Part shown: positions 8,239 through 17,129 of the stretch, piece by piece
Position numbering within the stretch: the stretch's first letter is position 1
Layout: the number at the start of each line of letters is the position of its first letter
Source of the DNA: Selenomonadaceae bacterium
GTDB taxonomy: Bacteria; Bacillota; Negativicutes; Selenomonadales; Selenomonadaceae
Assembly (NCBI GenBank): GCA_017554285.1
Contig: JAFZIQ010000133.1
Span: 1 to 50,090 of the forward strand
DNA length: 50,090 bases
Direction: 5' to 3'
Notes under the pieces: model-generated
What the model was told of the DNA's origin: nothing
What the model saw: the letters and a program-made list of their open reading frames with translations, nothing else
Databases searched by the model: none
Position numbers and translations under genes: made by a program

Positions 8239-9149
8239 TTTGTTACTTAGGCTTTGGCGCGAATCTCGGCGAACGCGAAAGGACTTTACGGCGGGCAATC
8301 GAATACATAAAAAAAATTCCCGCCGTAAAACTTTTGCGGGTATCATCATTTTATGAATCGGAAGCTTGGGGTGTCACGAATCAACCGCCCTTTGTCAACG
8401 CCGCGATAAAAATTTCAACGGAACTTGAACCGCCGACCTTGCTTGACGAATTGCAAAGGATTGAGCTTGAACTCGGCAGAATTCGGCGCGAACATTGGGG
8501 AGAACGCACAATCGACATAGACATTTTATTTATCGAGGGGCAAAATATATTTTCTGAACGTTTGATTGTGCCGCATGAATTCTTGTTTGAAAGAGATTTT
8601 GCGTTAATACCGTTGAAAGAAATTTTCCCGTCGTTTGAATGCAAACTTCATGGCGATAAAGTTTCAATCTGCGCGGGTTCGCCGACAGATTTTAATTTCA
8701 AACTGATTGCTTGCGTCGATAAGAATTTCGGACTGGGTTATAAAAATAAATTGCTCTTCCAAATCCCTGCCGACTTGAAGAATTTCAGACGCCTGACACT
8801 CAATCACACGATTATTTACGGACGCAAGACACTTGAAACTTTTCCGAATCAAAAGCCGCTCGATAAGCGCAGGAATATTATTTTGAGCAGGACGCTTGAA
8901 AAAATTTCGGGCGCGGAAGTCGTCGACAGCATTGAGAAATTGTTTGATATTCTCGACGCGGCGGAGGAAAATTTTATCGTCGGCGGCGCACAGATTTTTG
9001 ACGAAATGATTCCCTATGCCGAAGAAATTTTCTTGACGGTCGTTGACGCGAAAGTTAAGGCGGACAGTTTCTTTCCAAACATTGACGAATTCACTTTGCA
9101 AGCCGCGCAGGTTTTTGACGGTTTTGAGTTTAGGAGATACACGCGATGA
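8235..9149 (+). CDS. HPPK-DHFR fusion: hydroxymethyldihydropterin pyrophosphokinase plus dihydrofolate reductase
   Basis: One frame of 304 residues carries two folate enzymes. Residues 1 to about 142 are HPPK (FolK): [15 protein letters not shown] at the start, [18 protein letters not shown], and [11 protein letters not shown] with the metal-binding Asp residues. Residues 154-304 are DHFR (FolA): [28 protein letters not shown] with the acidic substrate-binding Asp near 180, [20 protein letters not shown] and [13 protein letters not shown]. In the second part the usual Trp of the LPWHLP loop is replaced by LLFQIP. The gene overlaps folB and ung by 4 bases each, both ATGA. HPPK is commonly fused to DHPS or aldolase in eukaryotes; a join to DHFR is less familiar. 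There is no stop or frameshift between the halves. Confidence 0.9.
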   Translation: MICYLGFGANLGERERTLRRAIEYIKKIPAVKLLRVSSFYESEAWGVTNQPPFVNAAIKISTELEPPTLLDELQRIELELGRIRREHWGERTIDIDILFIEGQNIFSERLIVPHEFLFERDFALIPLKEIFPSFECKLHGDKVSICAGSPTDFNFKLIACVDKNFGLGYKNKLLFQIPADLKNFRRLTLNHTIIYGRKTLETFPNQKPLDKRRNIILSRTLEKISGAEVVDSIEKLFDILDAAEENFIVGGAQIFDEMIPYAEEIFLTVVDAKVKADSFFPNIDEFTLQAAQVFDGFEFRRYTR

Positions 9150-9823
9150 GGAAAATTTTTAGGAACGATTGGGCTGAATTATTGGACGACGAACTCAAGG
9201 AGCCGTATTATCTGGAGCTGAGGAAATTTTTAATCGACGAATACAGCACGAAGAAAATTTTCCCGAATATGTATGATATTTTCAATGCGTTGCACTTCAC
9301 GAGTTACGCCGATACAAAAGTTGTGATTCTGGGGCAAGACCCTTACCACGAGCCGGGGCAAGCGCACGGATTGAGCTTTTCCGTATTGCCGGACGTACCG
9401 CCGCCGCCGTCGTTGATGAATATTTTTAAGGAACTGCGCGACGATTTGGGCTGTTTCATTCCGAATAACGGTTGCTTAAAATATTGGGCGGAACAAGGCG
9501 TTTTACTTTTGAACGCTGTCTTGACGGTAAGAGCGCACTCGGCGAATTCGCATAAAGGACACGGCTGGGAAATTTTTACCGATAAAATTATTCGACTGCT
9601 TAACGAACACGAACGCCCGCTTGCCTTTATTTTATGGGGCAGACCTGCGCGGAGTAAAAAAGTTATGATAACAAATCCGCGACATTTGATAATTGAATCG
9701 GCGCATCCGAGTCCGTTATCTGCAAGCGGAGGATTTTTCGGGAGTCGTCCGTTTTCTCGCGTGAATAATTTCCTTGAGTCGGTCGGCGAAACTCCCATCG
9801 ATTGGCAAATCCCAAACATCTAA
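9146..9823 (+). CDS. ung: Uracil-DNA glycosylase, family 1
   Basis: The enzyme removes uracil from DNA to start base-excision repair. All family-1 motifs are present: [17 protein letters not shown] with the catalytic Asp, [36 protein letters not shown], and the HPSPLSA leucine loop. The 225 residues end PIDWQIPNI, the usual C-terminus, so the gene is complete. It begins inside the stop of the HPPK-DHFR gene (ATGA). Having ung behind dihydrofolate-making genes makes sense, because low folate leads to uracil in DNA; that link is inference. Its last 108 bases are overlapped on the other strand by the end of an RTX gene. Confidence 0.96.
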   Translation: MRKIFRNDWAELLDDELKEPYYLELRKFLIDEYSTKKIFPNMYDIFNALHFTSYADTKVVILGQDPYHEPGQAHGLSFSVLPDVPPPPSLMNIFKELRDDLGCFIPNNGCLKYWAEQGVLLLNAVLTVRAHSANSHKGHGWEIFTDKIIRLLNEHERPLAFILWGRPARSKKVMITNPRHLIIESAHPSPLSASGGFFGSRPFSRVNNFLESVGETPIDWQIPNI

Positions 9824-11821
9824 AGATTTATTTGCTTTGGCATTTCCCGTAATGTTGAGACCTTGAACGGCAGAAGCATCTATCGTTACTATTTCATTGC
9901 CACCGTCTTCAACATCATTTAAAACGTTAAAGTTCTCCTTATCGTAAGCACTCGAAAGAGTAATTGCCTTACCGTTGGCACTAATTGTATAAGGTTTTTT
10001 GGAATCACCGGAATAAACACTGTCAACGCCGTCATTTGAATAAGAAAATTCCTTATCGGCGGCATTTTTAACGGTAACTGCGCCTTTACCGACAGTAAAA
10101 ATAACATTTTTGCCGCGACTCGTTATCAAATCAGCGTCTGTACTTCCCGTTATTAAAGTCTTTTTATAATCGCCTTTAGCAAAATTAAATTCATAACTAC
10201 TTCCGCTGATTGTTACCTTACTGCCGCTCAAGGAATCTTTTGACAGAGTTATAATTTCGTTTTTGACTGTCGGATTGACATTGGATTTAATGCCCGTGAT
10301 TTTTGCCAAAGTCGAGGCGGTTTTTGCCTTCGAGTAAGTGATTGATTTTGAATTGCTTGCGAGAGTATATCCCGCTGTAGTCGAAGAGCTGTTATAAGTG
10401 GCAGTTGTATCTTTAAGAGTCCACGCCGCTTTTTTAGTTTCTGTTTTGGTAACATCATCGGCAAGCTTTAAGGTGTATTCGTCGCCACTGATAGTGACTT
10501 TAGATTTATTCAGAGACGATTTAGCGACAGTGACAACTTTATCTTTAATTGAAAGCCCGTTGGTAGATTTAACGCCTTTAATCGTTGCTAAAGTCTTTGC
10601 TTCCGTTGCCTTTGTATAAGAAATAGATTTGTTGTCCTTCGCGAGAGAGTAGCCCTCTGTTTTGTAAGAACTTTTATAAGTGGCGGTGGTGTCTTTGATA
10701 GTCCACGCCGCTTTTTTGGTTAAAGGTGCGCTTATGTCTTTAGCAAGTTTGAGCGTGTAACCTTTGCTGATTGTAATATCTTGCGCGTTTACAGAGGATT
10801 TTGCGACCGTTACGACTTTATCTTTGACTGAAAGTCCGTCGATTGATTTAACGCCTGTAACTGTCGCTAAAGTCGTTGCCTTAGTCGCCGCAGTGTAGTA
10901 AACAGCTTTGCTGTCTTTGGCGAGAGAGTAGCCCTCTGTTTTGTAAGAACTTTTATAAGTGGCGGTGGTGTCTTTGATAGTCCACGCCGCTTTTTTGGTT
11001 AAAGGTGCGCTTACGTCTTTAGCAAGCTTAAGGGTGTAACCTTCGCTTATCGTTACATCTGTTTGGTTCAAAGCAGATTTGCTGACTGTTACAATTTTAT
11101 TGTCCGTATCAATTGCAAGCTCGTCGATTGATTTAATTCCGTTGACCGTGACTAAAATATTGTCGGAGGTGCCGTAAGTTGCTGTTGTGTCGCTGATTGT
11201 CCAAAAAGGTTCTTCATCGCCAAATTCACGGACAATGTAACACACGCCGTTGATAATGATACAGTCGTCCGAATAAACATTTTCCAAAATGACAGTGCCG
11301 CCATCCTTGATTGAAAGCGTTAGAGTGTTTGCATTTTTATTGAACACCGCATCGCTATACGTTGAGTATCTGCCTCCTCCTTCGTCGAGAATCGTCAACA
11401 TGTCGTCCTTAGAATAATTGAAGATTGTATCGGTACCTTCGCCGGCGCGGAATATAAATGTATCTTTACCGTCGCCGCCGTACAATAAATCGTTGCCTTT
11501 GCCGCCCCACAAATTCGAGCCGCCGCTACCTGCCGTCAAAGTGTCATTGCCCTCGCCGCCGTTAATTGTGACGTTTTCAGCATAGTTATTTCTAATTGAA
11601 TCGTCGCCCGTACCGCCGTCAATTGAAACGCTGTCGCCATTCCAATTGAAAATAACATCGTTGTCCTCGCCGCCGTTTATACTGACGTTCGAGCCGTAAT
11701 TTTCAATGTCATCGTTACCAGCTCCGCCGTCGATTGTCACGCTGGAGCCGTCATTTTCAATCAAATCATCGTCGCTCGTGCCTGATAACAGCGTATCGGA
11801 CTCTTCGTTATAAAATTTCAT
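9716..11821 (-). CDS. RTX-repeat protein with truncated, chimeric C-terminus
   Basis: The gene starts at ATG 11821, 10 bases after AGGAGGCG. Residues 1 to about 145 contain Ca-binding RTX nonapeptides ([44 protein letters not shown]). Then come several copies of a ~90-residue repeat with [33 protein letters not shown] and YTLKLA. Near the end, [21 protein letters not shown] to ITGNAKANK matches the larger RTX protein at 32988-36899, which there continues into more RTX repeats. Here the match stops at the ung boundary, and the final 36 or so residues are simply antisense ung. The 3' part therefore looks deleted by a rearrangement. RTX proteins are usually secreted by type I systems through a C-terminal signal, which is lost here. 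There is no type I exporter in the window. Confidence 0.82.
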   Translation of the reverse strand: MKFYNEESDTLLSGTSDDDLIENDGSSVTIDGGAGNDDIENYGSNVSINGGEDNDVIFNWNGDSVSIDGGTGDDSIRNNYAENVTINGGEGNDTLTAGSGGSNLWGGKGNDLLYGGDGKDTFIFRAGEGTDTIFNYSKDDMLTILDEGGGRYSTYSDAVFNKNANTLTLSIKDGGTVILENVYSDDCIIINGVCYIVREFGDEEPFWTISDTTATYGTSDNILVTVNGIKSIDELAIDTDNKIVTVSKSALNQTDVTISEGYTLKLAKDVSAPLTKKAAWTIKDTTATYKSSYKTEGYSLAKDSKAVYYTAATKATTLATVTGVKSIDGLSVKDKVVTVAKSSVNAQDITISKGYTLKLAKDISAPLTKKAAWTIKDTTATYKSSYKTEGYSLAKDNKSISYTKATEAKTLATIKGVKSTNGLSIKDKVVTVAKSSLNKSKVTISGDEYTLKLADDVTKTETKKAAWTLKDTTATYNSSSTTAGYTLASNSKSITYSKAKTASTLAKITGIKSNVNPTVKNEIITLSKDSLSGSKVTISGSSYEFNFAKGDYKKTLITGSTDADLITSRGKNVIFTVGKGAVTVKNAADKEFSYSNDGVDSVYSGDSKKPYTISANGKAITLSSAYDKENFNVLNDVEDGGNEIVTIDASAVQGLNITGNAKANKSLDVWDLPIDGSFADRLKEIIHARKRTTPEKSSACR

Positions 11822-11861
11822 CCATAGAAATCGCCTCCTGTTAAAAAAATTTTGCTGATTA

Positions 11862-11890
11862 ATTATACAAGGCATAAAATTTTTTCGCAA
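11862..11890 (-). promoter_or_regulatory. Promoter of the truncated RTX gene
   Basis: Minus strand: TTGCGA (11890-11885), 17-base spacer, perfect TATAAT (11867-11862), about 40 bases before the ATG at 11821. Confidence 0.65.
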
Positions 11891-11957
11891 TGTTTATAAA
11901 AAAATCCCTCGCTTCCACTGTTATTCATCTTTAATTTACCAACAGCCTCAGAAACTG

Positions 11958-11974
11958 CTAATCCCTAATCCCTT
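11958..11974. repeat. Short heptad array, CTAATCC type
   Basis: CTAATCC, CTAATCC, CTT: two and a bit 7-bp units, the reverse complement of the TTAGGGA-type arrays at 1865 and 30143. It lies between divergent promoters. Confidence 0.55.
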
Positions 11975-11984
11975 AAAATTTGGC

Positions 11985-12013
11985 TTGTTTAAATGAAGAT
12001 TTTCTGATAATAT
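11985..12013 (+). promoter_or_regulatory. Possible promoter of the zinc-ribbon/GTPase unit
   Basis: TTGTTT (11985-11990), 17-base spacer, TAATAT (12008-12013); AAGGAGGG and the TTG start at 12051 follow. Both hexamers deviate from consensus. Confidence 0.45.
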
Positions 12014-12050
12014 CTTCGACAACGCAAAAAACATTCAAGGAGGGTTGAGT

Positions 12051-15000
12051 TTGGCTAAACGAAATATTTTTGAAATGCTCGGCTTGGAATTTGATCCTCC
12101 CGACAACGTAAAAAAAATTCGCGCCGCCTATGAAAATTGGAAAAAGCGACTCGCAACGGAGCAAAATACAACCGTCGACCCGACTCGCCTCGCCGAAATT
12201 CGCGAAGAACTTCAGATGGACGGTTATATTTCTCTAACGCTTGACAATCCGCGCTTCAGACAGCGTGAGGCAGAATCGCTTAAGCAACAACGCATTGAGG
12301 CATTGCGCCTTTATATCGATATTCAACGCGGCGATACGTCGGGAACTTTGCAGGTTAATCAATCACAAATTCGGCAAGTGCGAGACAAATTACGCTTGAG
12401 CCTTGCAACAATCGAGACGACTTATAAAGAACAGGGATTTGAAATCCAACCCGCCAAGACTACACAAAAAATTTTGGCGACGCTGAATAATTTTTTCCTG
12501 TCTGATTCGGTAATGGAGGAGCTTAGAAAAAATTTTGCAACGTTCCGAACCGTGCCCGATGAAAAAAATTTTGAGTGGTCGGCAAGTGTTCATGACCTTT
12601 ACGAATTGGCTTTTTATATCAAGCATCAAACGGAGCGTTCGCCAAATGCTTATCGAACAAATTATTCTACGGAAGAATTGCGCGAAATTTTCCGTGATAA
12701 GGCTAAAGAAGTTTCCGCGCCGATTCCGCAATGGCAATCGATTAAAGCACTTTTGAATCTCGCGCAGACTCAAGTTTTCAACAGCGACGATAATCGCTTT
12801 AAATACGACCATTCATTGAAGATTGAATCGCTGTCGGATTTTTTTGCGAAGATAAAAGCCGCGCCCGAAATTTTTAAGCGCGATAATTACTTTGCCAATA
12901 ATTGCATAAAGCGCATTCGAGATAACTTCCCGAATCTCTTAAACTACGAGCTGAGTGCCGCGCTGTACAATAAGGCGGCGGGCTTACTGCGCGACCCTTA
13001 CGAGGCGATTGACGACACTGACGAAAATGCTTTTTGTTTGACCTGCGCGAACTGCGGAGCGTTTGAAAATTTCCGGACTCGCGAAGAGGCGGAGAAGGCG
13101 CATTGCAAAATTTGCGGCGAACCTTTTTATATCGAGTGCCCGAAGTGCAATAAAAAAATTCCCGCCAATGCCGAACATTGTACGGGTTGCGATTTTTCGT
13201 TGGTCGAATTTAAAAATTTCTCAAAGTACGTCGCCGAGATTAATGAAATGCTGGGGCTTATCGAGCACGCAAGCAACGTTGATGAAACGGTTAATTTGGT
13301 TTCGGCGCGAATAGTCGAGCGTCTTGCCGAAGCGCGTCGAATCAAGCCCGAATCTAACGAGCTTAAGAAAATCGAAGTCCGCAACAATAAAATTGCTAAG
13401 GAGCTTAAACGCCGCGAGCTTTACACTTGGGCTGAAAAGAAATTGCCGAGCCTTTCAATCGCGCCCGATAAAGCTGTAAGCGATTGCGTCGAGATTTTGC
13501 GCAAGATTAAGGATTACAAGCCCGCGCAGGACAGACTTCGCCTTATTCCGCCCAAAAATCCGTCCGTAATTATCGCTACGCTTAAAGAAAATTATTCGCC
13601 GCCGAGTAACTCCTCAATCGGGAAAATTTCGGTCAATGCAAAGTCTGCCAACTCTTCAACGGGTTTGATTTGTAATATTTCGTGGCAAGCGGCAAGCGAT
13701 TTGGGAATCACTTATACGCTGATTAAGAAAGTTGACGGCGAACCGCAAACTTATCGCGACGGAGAAATTTTAATTGAGAATACCGATAAGCTTGAGTTCA
13801 TCGATACCGACGTTAAACCGGGCGTCCTTTACGGCTACGCGGTTTTTACGACGCGATTAGGTACGACTTCCTCGCCCAAATCAACTGCAGTCGTCCATTA
13901 CAGCGACCTTGACGAGAAAAAATTAATCGCAAAGACTGAAGACGGCACGTGTAAATTTATTTGGCGATTGCCTTCCGAAACTTGCTTGGGCGTTCGGATT
14001 TTGCGCAGTGACAGCGCGGGTAAAAGCGTCGTCGTTGCCGATTGCGAGCAAAATTCGTTCGTCGATAAGAATGTTAAGAATCGCAAGCAATATCAATATC
14101 GATTGCAATGCGTTTACTATTCCGCCGAAGATAACGCCGCCAATAATGAAAAATATTTTGCGCGGCAGAGCGAAGAAATTTATAATAAGGTTTGGAAAAT
14201 CGACAGGACTTATAAATACAGTCACGGCTTGACGATTAATCTGACGCCCGAACAGCCGCCCAAGCTCGTTGAAAATTTAATTTGCAGTGTCAAGAGCAGT
14301 CGGGTATCATTCAAATGGAAATCGACGGGCGATTTTTCGATTTGGTTCAAAGAAGTCAGCGATAAAAAAGAGTCCGCGCAGATCGATAAAAAAATTTTCG
14401 CGTTGGATAATGTCGATGAGATTTTGGGAAGCGGCGTCGTCTACAAGAAGGCGGAAAGTACCGATGAGACTTGCGAATTTACTTTGAACAGCGAGGCAGT
14501 TAAAATTGCGGTAATCAGTGCAACGCGGGAATTCGGATTGATTAATGACATTGTAACCTGCGCGGACGTTGAGCCGTGTGAAATCGATACCGAGAAAACG
14601 CAAATCGACGCGGGCGGCTTGAAATTGATTTTAAAATCGGTGCCCGAAAATCTCTACATGATTCACTACAAAATCAATACAAAGGACGCCGATGAACTTT
14701 ACGCGACGATTGAGACGGCTAAGGCGCGGCAGATGAACAGGATTTATGCGGCTAAGTATGCGCAGGATACTTTCATTGCTCAAACGCATTTGCCGCCCAA
14801 AGAAATTTACATAACGGTTATAGGCGAATACAAATTCAGCGACGGAACGGCTGCTTATTCCGCGCCGAGTACTCTCGTCCTTAACAATCGTCCTAAAGAA
14901 TTGATTTCCTATTATTTGGAGTGGGGCACGAGCGGATTTTTCAACAAAGAAATTCACGCCAAAGATTGCAAGTTGATTATAGAAAGCAAATCGCATCCTA

Positions 15001-15260
15001 CGCCGAAAATGTTTTTGGTTTGCCGACGTGACGGGCGTATGAATATTGAATTGGGCGACGCCGCGACAAAAATACTCGGTGCAGTTCGCGAATATCCGAC
15101 GGGTTATAAAGACGGGCGCATTGAAATTGATTTGCCGAATGATACTTGGAAAGATATTTCGGCGGGCACTCTTGTTAAGCTCCTTATCTCCAAAGAAGAT
15201 GAGCAACGTTTTGAATTGCAGGCTTTGCGCCCCGATACTTTAACTGTTCCCAAAAAGTGA
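12051..15260 (+). CDS. Large cytosolic protein: J-like N-terminus, zinc ribbons, FN3-like domains (function unknown)
   Basis: I start at TTG 12051, 6 bases after AAGGAGGG. Of about 1069 residues, the first 40 (RNIFEMLGLEFDPP...KIRAAYENWKKRL) look like a J-domain-type two-helix start but lack the HPD tripeptide. A helical, charged region follows. At about 328-385 lie several paired cysteines (CLTCANCG, CKICG, CPKCNKKIP, CTGCDF), i.e. two or three zinc ribbons. After a helical linker, roughly 520 onwards is beta-rich with repeated FN3-like units (ISWQAAS...TYTLIKK, KFIWRLPSETCLGVRILR, VSFKWKS). No signal peptide or membrane helix is seen. The next gene also has zinc ribbons and a GTPase domain, so the two probably act together. 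FN3 domains in a cytosolic bacterial protein are unusual. No enzyme motif was found. Confidence 0.8.
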   Translation: MAKRNIFEMLGLEFDPPDNVKKIRAAYENWKKRLATEQNTTVDPTRLAEIREELQMDGYISLTLDNPRFRQREAESLKQQRIEALRLYIDIQRGDTSGTLQVNQSQIRQVRDKLRLSLATIETTYKEQGFEIQPAKTTQKILATLNNFFLSDSVMEELRKNFATFRTVPDEKNFEWSASVHDLYELAFYIKHQTERSPNAYRTNYSTEELREIFRDKAKEVSAPIPQWQSIKALLNLAQTQVFNSDDNRFKYDHSLKIESLSDFFAKIKAAPEIFKRDNYFANNCIKRIRDNFPNLLNYELSAALYNKAAGLLRDPYEAIDDTDENAFCLTCANCGAFENFRTREEAEKAHCKICGEPFYIECPKCNKKIPANAEHCTGCDFSLVEFKNFSKYVAEINEMLGLIEHASNVDETVNLVSARIVERLAEARRIKPESNELKKIEVRNNKIAKELKRRELYTWAEKKLPSLSIAPDKAVSDCVEILRKIKDYKPAQDRLRLIPPKNPSVIIATLKENYSPPSNSSIGKISVNAKSANSSTGLICNISWQAASDLGITYTLIKKVDGEPQTYRDGEILIENTDKLEFIDTDVKPGVLYGYAVFTTRLGTTSSPKSTAVVHYSDLDEKKLIAKTEDGTCKFIWRLPSETCLGVRILRSDSAGKSVVVADCEQNSFVDKNVKNRKQYQYRLQCVYYSAEDNAANNEKYFARQSEEIYNKVWKIDRTYKYSHGLTINLTPEQPPKLVENLICSVKSSRVSFKWKSTGDFSIWFKEVSDKKESAQIDKKIFALDNVDEILGSGVVYKKAESTDETCEFTLNSEAVKIAVISATREFGLINDIVTCADVEPCEIDTEKTQIDAGGLKLILKSVPENLYMIHYKINTKDADELYATIETAKARQMNRIYAAKYAQDTFIAQTHLPPKEIYITVIGEYKFSDGTAAYSAPSTLVLNNRPKELISYYLEWGTSGFFNKEIHAKDCKLIIESKSHPTPKMFLVCRRDGRMNIELGDAATKILGAVREYPTGYKDGRIEIDLPNDTWKDISAGTLVKLLISKEDEQRFELQALRPDTLTVPKK

Positions 15261-15262
15261 TA

Positions 15263-15345
15263 AGGGGTCAGAGATAAGTGGTCAGTGATTAGAGATAAGT
15301 GGTCAGAAAAAGCTTTTCACTGACCCCTTTCCCCTGACCACTTCC
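15263..15345. repeat. Fold-back heptad array, AGTGGTC type
   Basis: Units of 7 bp (GGTCAGA, GATAAGT, GGTCAGT, GATTAGA, GATAAGT, GGTCAGA) are followed by a short AT-rich turn and the inverted sequence CTGACCCC...CTGACCACTT, so the whole intergenic region can fold into a long hairpin. It fills the gap between the stop of the large zinc-ribbon gene and the SD of the GTPase gene. The same units occur inside rnpB at 44434-44464. Confidence 0.85.
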
Positions 15346-15365
15346 CAATCCGGAGGTTTTTGTAA

Positions 15366-16520
15366 ATGTTCAATTTCCGAAACTCGACCGCCATTTGTCC
15401 TTACTGTATGCAGAAACTCAAATTGGGCAACATGAAATTTTTTTGCGTCCCCGACGAAGATAATCGCCATGAAGTTCGCTTGTCGCTTACCGACAGAATA
15501 AAAAATCGTCTGCCCGTTTGCAAAAGAAGTTTCTGCAGGAATCACGGCTTGACGATTCGCGAGGCGAGTTGTCGAAACTGCGGAGAAAAATTACCGCCGC
15601 AAATTTTATTTCACGATAAATTTCTGAGTTTCTGCGCGGTCGGAGTAGCGGGCGCGGGCAAATCGAGTTATTTAACGACGCTGGTACATGAATTAAAATA
15701 TTCGGGCTTGCCTTGGGTCTTGCAGGCAATGGACGTTGAAACGACAACGCGCTCTCAAATCAACGAGCAAAATGTTTACGAGGCGCGACACTGCTTAAAG
15801 GGAACGGAGGCGGGCGTCGCGCCCAAGCCGCAACTCTGGACGATTATGGACAACACGGGCAAGGGTGAAAAAATTCCGACGTATGCATTGGCGATTTACG
15901 ACGGCGCGGGCGAAGATTGCGAGCATATCGATTACACGCCGCTTGATTCAAAAATCAGTTTATATCTTTCGGGCGCGAGAATGTTATTGATAATGTTCGA
16001 CCCGTTGTTATTGTCGAGTGTTCGCAGTGAAATTCGCTACGAAACTTTGAATGCGTCAATGGCGACCGAACGTCAGACGAGTGCGCCGGCAAATATGGTT
16101 AATATGGTTAATTCGCTGTCGAATTACATTCGGCGACATTGCAATATTTCGCCAGGCAAGCGAATTGACAGACGCGCCGCAGTTATCATTACCAAACTTG
16201 ACGCGCTCACGGAAATGGTAAACGGATTCAGTTCCGATTCGACGATTTTAAAGGAAAGTCCGCATGTTAAGAATTTGGGCTTTGTGGATTCCGACAGCAA
16301 AATGGTTGACCTTGAAATTCGCGATTGGCTGACACGGCAAGGCGAGACGGCATTTTTGGGAGCCATCGACGCGAATTTTAAAGATGTCAGAGTTTTTGGC
16401 GTATCGAGTTTCGGCAGACCGCCCGATATTCATAAACGCTTGGCGCGAGTTCGTCCGCATCGTGTGCTTGACCCGTTAATGTGGATGCTCGCCAGTGAAG
16501 GAATTGTTCCGACGATTTAA
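15366..16520 (+). CDS. Zinc-ribbon P-loop GTPase (TRAFAC-like, resembles DO-GTPase2)
   Basis: The 384-residue protein opens with zinc-binding pairs: CPYC at 11-14, cysteines at 52, 57 and 69, and CRNCGEK at 69-75. A GTPase domain follows: P-loop GVAGAGKS at 93-100, a DxxG-type switch IYDGAGED at 178-184, TKLD at 276-279 (G4), and GVSSFG near 345-350 (G5). TKLD predicts GTP rather than ATP as substrate. No membrane segment is present. The architecture recalls the double-GTPase families reported in predicted bacterial conflict systems, but that placement is from memory of the families and not a search. ATG 15366 follows CGGAGG. It lies between the zinc-ribbon/FN3-like protein and a small exported protein, both on the same strand. 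Confidence 0.82.
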   Translation: MFNFRNSTAICPYCMQKLKLGNMKFFCVPDEDNRHEVRLSLTDRIKNRLPVCKRSFCRNHGLTIREASCRNCGEKLPPQILFHDKFLSFCAVGVAGAGKSSYLTTLVHELKYSGLPWVLQAMDVETTTRSQINEQNVYEARHCLKGTEAGVAPKPQLWTIMDNTGKGEKIPTYALAIYDGAGEDCEHIDYTPLDSKISLYLSGARMLLIMFDPLLLSSVRSEIRYETLNASMATERQTSAPANMVNMVNSLSNYIRRHCNISPGKRIDRRAAVIITKLDALTEMVNGFSSDSTILKESPHVKNLGFVDSDSKMVDLEIRDWLTRQGETAFLGAIDANFKDVRVFGVSSFGRPPDIHKRLARVRPHRVLDPLMWMLASEGIVPTI

Positions 16521-16538
16521 AGGGAGGAGTGACTCGGA

Positions 16539-17129
16539 ATGAAAAAATTTTTATCGGCACTTATAATCTTAATGTTATTCACGGCGGCGGCTTATGCGAC
16601 GGAGAAAAAGCCCGTTCGCATTGCGCGATTGCCAATAATTTTTAAAGATACTGTTCCCGATTACGATACCCGCGCAGAACTTGAAATGAAAATTGCCCGC
16701 GCCGTTCATATTCCAATGAATAACACTTTGCAAATCGCCGAATATCTCCCGACCAAAGATTCCACGCAAGCATTGAATGACATTTGGCATAAGATGCGCT
16801 CCGAAAATAAAAAGGCGCGTATTCAAGACGCAATGAAACCGCTCGCCAAAAAGCTCAATGCCGATATTATCATTTGCCCGATTCTCCTTCATTACAGCCA
16901 ATATGTTGATAACATGACGAGCTTTGACGAAACTTATTTGCACAGTCAAGTTCGCGCAAAGTTAATTGTTTACGACCGCCGCACCGACAATTTGATTGAT
17001 AAAAAGAATTCGCAAATATATCATGACATTATGAGCACAACGGGCACGGCGGATTATCTCACGAAAATTTGTTTCGATAAGCTTATCGATGATACAAAGA
17101 TTCGTCAGCTTATGAGGGAACTAAATTGA
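16539..17129 (+). CDS. Exported protein of unknown function, third gene of the GTPase unit
   Basis: The 196-residue product begins with a clear signal peptide (MKKFLSALIILMLFTAAAYA) without a lipobox cysteine, so it should be periplasmic or secreted. The rest is a mixed alpha/beta domain with KKLNADIIICPILLHYSQY near the middle, a pattern that recalls small periplasmic proteins of the CsgG/TolB-N kind, but I cannot assign a family. The start ATG 16539 follows GGGAGGAG, 18 bases after the GTPase stop, so the three genes likely form one operon. Its TGA stop overlaps the predicted right end (TTGA at 17126-17129) of the IS200/IS605-like element, so the natural C-terminus may have been changed by the insertion. 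Confidence 0.75.
   Translation: MKKFLSALIILMLFTAAAYATEKKPVRIARLPIIFKDTVPDYDTRAELEMKIARAVHIPMNNTLQIAEYLPTKDSTQALNDIWHKMRSENKKARIQDAMKPLAKKLNADIIICPILLHYSQYVDNMTSFDETYLHSQVRAKLIVYDRRTDNLIDKKNSQIYHDIMSTTGTADYLTKICFDKLIDDTKIRQLMRELN

Noticed and set aside
9343..9819. 158-codon minus-strand frame opposite ung
   Set aside because: Ung is complete and conserved; the frame has no SD and no family features.
14631..15206. 191-codon minus-strand frame opposite the large zinc-ribbon gene
   Set aside because: Antisense shadow with no ribosome site, rich in Asn, Arg and Phe as expected from reversed codons.
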